Assembly: GCA_035513575.1 (NCBI GenBank)
Contig: DATKBW010000034.1
Location: 1-64,000 of the forward strand
DNA from: JAHWKI01 sp035513575
Lineage (GTDB): Bacteria; Gemmatimonadota; Gemmatimonadetes; Longimicrobiales; RSA9
Direction of reading: 5' to 3'
Length of the DNA stretch: 64,000 bases
The stretch's first letter is position 1. Every line of letters begins with the position of its first letter. The notes below the pieces were generated by a model. The model had not been told where the DNA came from. It searched no databases and saw only the letters and a program-made list of their open reading frames with translations. Positions 62,762 through 64,000 of this stretch are shown piece after piece. The translations under genes were made by a program, and so were the position numbers.

Positions 62762-64000
62762 ATGCGCCGACCCACGATCCTTTCCGCACTCCCCCTGCTC
62801 CTGCTCCTCGCAGCCCCGGCCTCCGTGGCCGCCCAGGAGCTCCTGGGCTTCACCGATCGGTCCGCGGCCGCCCAGATCGACCTCGAGCGGCGCTACGACG
62901 CGCTGCTCCGGCCGGAGAACCTGGAGTCCTGGATGCGCGAGCTGACGGACAGGCCGTTCTACGTCGCCTCGCCGGGCGCCCGCGAGAACGCGCGGTTCCT
63001 CGTGGACCTGTTCCGCGCGTGGGGCTACGAGACGGAGATCGCGACCTATCAGGTCCTCTTTCCCACGCCGAAGGAGCGCCGCCTCGAGATGGTGGCGCCG
63101 GTGCGGTACCGGGCGCGGCTGGAGGAGCCGGCGGTGGCGGGGGACGCGTCGTCGCGGGTGTCGGGTCGTCTGCCCACGTACAACGCCTACTCGGCCGATG
63201 GCGATGTCACCGGCGAGCTGGTCTACGTGAATTACGGCGTGCCGGCCGATTACGAGGAGCTGGAGCGCCGCGGGATCAGCGTGGCGGGGAAGATCGTGAT
63301 CGCGCGCTACGGCGGGTCGTGGCGCGGGATCAAGCCCAAGGTCGCGGCGGAGCACGGCGCCATCGGGGCGATCCTGTACTCGGACCCGCGGGACGACGGC
63401 TACTGGCAGGGCGACGTGTACCCCGAGGGGGCGTACCGCAACGAGTGGGGGGTGCAGCGCGGCGCCGTGCAGGACATGCCGCGCTACCCCGGGGACCCGC
63501 TGACGCCCGGCGTCGGCGCCACCGCGGACGCGGAGCGGTACACCGTGGAGGAGTCGCCGACGATCATGAAGATCCCGGTGCTCCCCATCTCCTGGGGCGA
63601 CGCACGGCCCCTCCTCGAGCAGATCGGCGGCCCGGTGGCGCCCCCGGCGTGGCGCGGCGCGCTCCCCCTCACCTACCACATCGGCCCCGGCCCCGCCCGG
63701 GTCCGGCTCAGGCTGGCCTTCGACTGGAGCCTCCAGCCGGCGGAGAACATCATCGCCCGGCTCCCGGGCGCCACCGCGCCGGACGAGTGGGTGATCCGGG
63801 GCAACCACCGGGATGGCTGGGCCATGGGGGCCATGGACCCGATCTCCGGGCTGGTCGCGCTGCTGGAAGAAGCCCGCGCCGTGGGCGAGCTGGCCCGCGC
63901 CGGTCACCGCCCCGACCGCACCATCATCTACGCCGCATGGGACGCCGAGGAGCCCGGCCTCCTGGGCTCCACCGAGTGGGCCGAACACCACGCGGACGAG
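62762..64000 (+). CDS. M28 family peptidase, glutamate carboxypeptidase II-like (3' end outside window)
   Basis: The first 413 residues of a secreted peptidase; the frame is open to the window edge. Signal peptide (MRRPTILSALPLLLLLAAPASVAAQ), protease-associated domain (VNYGVPADYEELERRGISVAGKIVIARYGG and GAIGAILYSDPRDDG), and the start of the M28 catalytic domain: NHRDGWAMGAMDPISG with zinc ligands, then YAAWDAEEPGLLGSTEWAEHH with the catalytic Glu. This order is that of GCPII/NAALADase-type exopeptidases. A TATATT hexamer at 62712 may be part of its promoter. Confidence 0.92.
   Translation, partial: MRRPTILSALPLLLLLAAPASVAAQELLGFTDRSAAAQIDLERRYDALLRPENLESWMRELTDRPFYVASPGARENARFLVDLFRAWGYETEIATYQVLFPTPKERRLEMVAPVRYRARLEEPAVAGDASSRVSGRLPTYNAYSADGDVTGELVYVNYGVPADYEELERRGISVAGKIVIARYGGSWRGIKPKVAAEHGAIGAILYSDPRDDGYWQGDVYPEGAYRNEWGVQRGAVQDMPRYPGDPLTPGVGATADAERYTVEESPTIMKIPVLPISWGDARPLLEQIGGPVAPPAWRGALPLTYHIGPGPARVRLRLAFDWSLQPAENIIARLPGATAPDEWVIRGNHRDGWAMGAMDPISGLVALLEEARAVGELARAGHRPDRTIIYAAWDAEEPGLLGSTEWAEHHADE

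Overview
The window is about 70% GC by eye and densely coded. Genes are packed in same-strand runs with many ATGA/GTGA stop-start overlaps and frequent GTG or TTG starts. It pairs Bacteroidota-like surface systems (SusC/SusD, alternative complex III) with many Gram-negative lipoproteins, S9/M28-type secreted peptidases and a very GC-rich codon bias. I infer a chromosomal segment of a Gemmatimonadota-like bacterium or a close relative; this rests on gene content only. I saw no rRNA, tRNA, CRISPR array, phage gene or intact insertion sequence.

Layout. 1-142: one arm of a 142-bp inverted repeat whose other arm is at 40682-40823. 145-6553: an unknown gene, then an operon with an NtrY-like kinase, a lipoprotein, an NtrC/NtrX-like sigma-54 activator, an outer-membrane barrel protein and a DUF4390 protein. 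6603-10637: a DUF255 protein and a LuxE-LuxC fatty-acyl reduction pair that ends at a strong hairpin. 10710-15443: an AbrB-like regulator with a clear promoter, a lytic transglycosylase, and a minus-strand group of lipoprotein, sensor kinase and thioredoxin-reductase-like flavoprotein.

15674-23500 is a gas vesicle operon: gvpF/L, gvpG, a tandem ArsA/Get3-type ATPase, gvpF/L, a gvpS/M-like gene, gvpF/L, gvpK, gvpJ, gvpA and a GAF/PAS histidine kinase. No gvpN (the usual AAA+ ATPase) lies in the window. The ArsA/Get3-type double ATPase inside the operon is the most unusual feature here. 23512-26068 follow on the same strand: a membrane protein fused to an endonuclease/phosphatase domain, and a TPR-like protein.

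26532-31855: a SusC/SusD pair with a terminator and a convergent lipoprotein that looks like a stand-alone TonB-receptor plug domain. 32098-39620: a complete alternative complex III operon, actABCDEF, with no oxidase genes attached. 39915-40679: a TrmJ-like RNA methyltransferase, then the second repeat arm. 41033-45084: a frameshifted secreted protein, a DUF305 protein, an LVIVD-repeat lipoprotein, a small lipoprotein and a 47-residue basic protein.

45143-52918 (minus strand): an MltD-like transglycosylase, argH, argG, argR and a DPP-IV-type S9 peptidase. An inverted repeat lies in the argG leader and a consensus promoter lies before argR. 53135-64000: a LysM protein, a YtcJ-type amidohydrolase, a small Cys-rich protein, a large HEXXH metalloprotease, a YaiI/DUF188 protein, an HD hydrolase, a truncated dps remnant, a PAS kinase, a YpfJ-like metallopeptidase and the start of an M28 (GCPII-like) peptidase that runs off the window.
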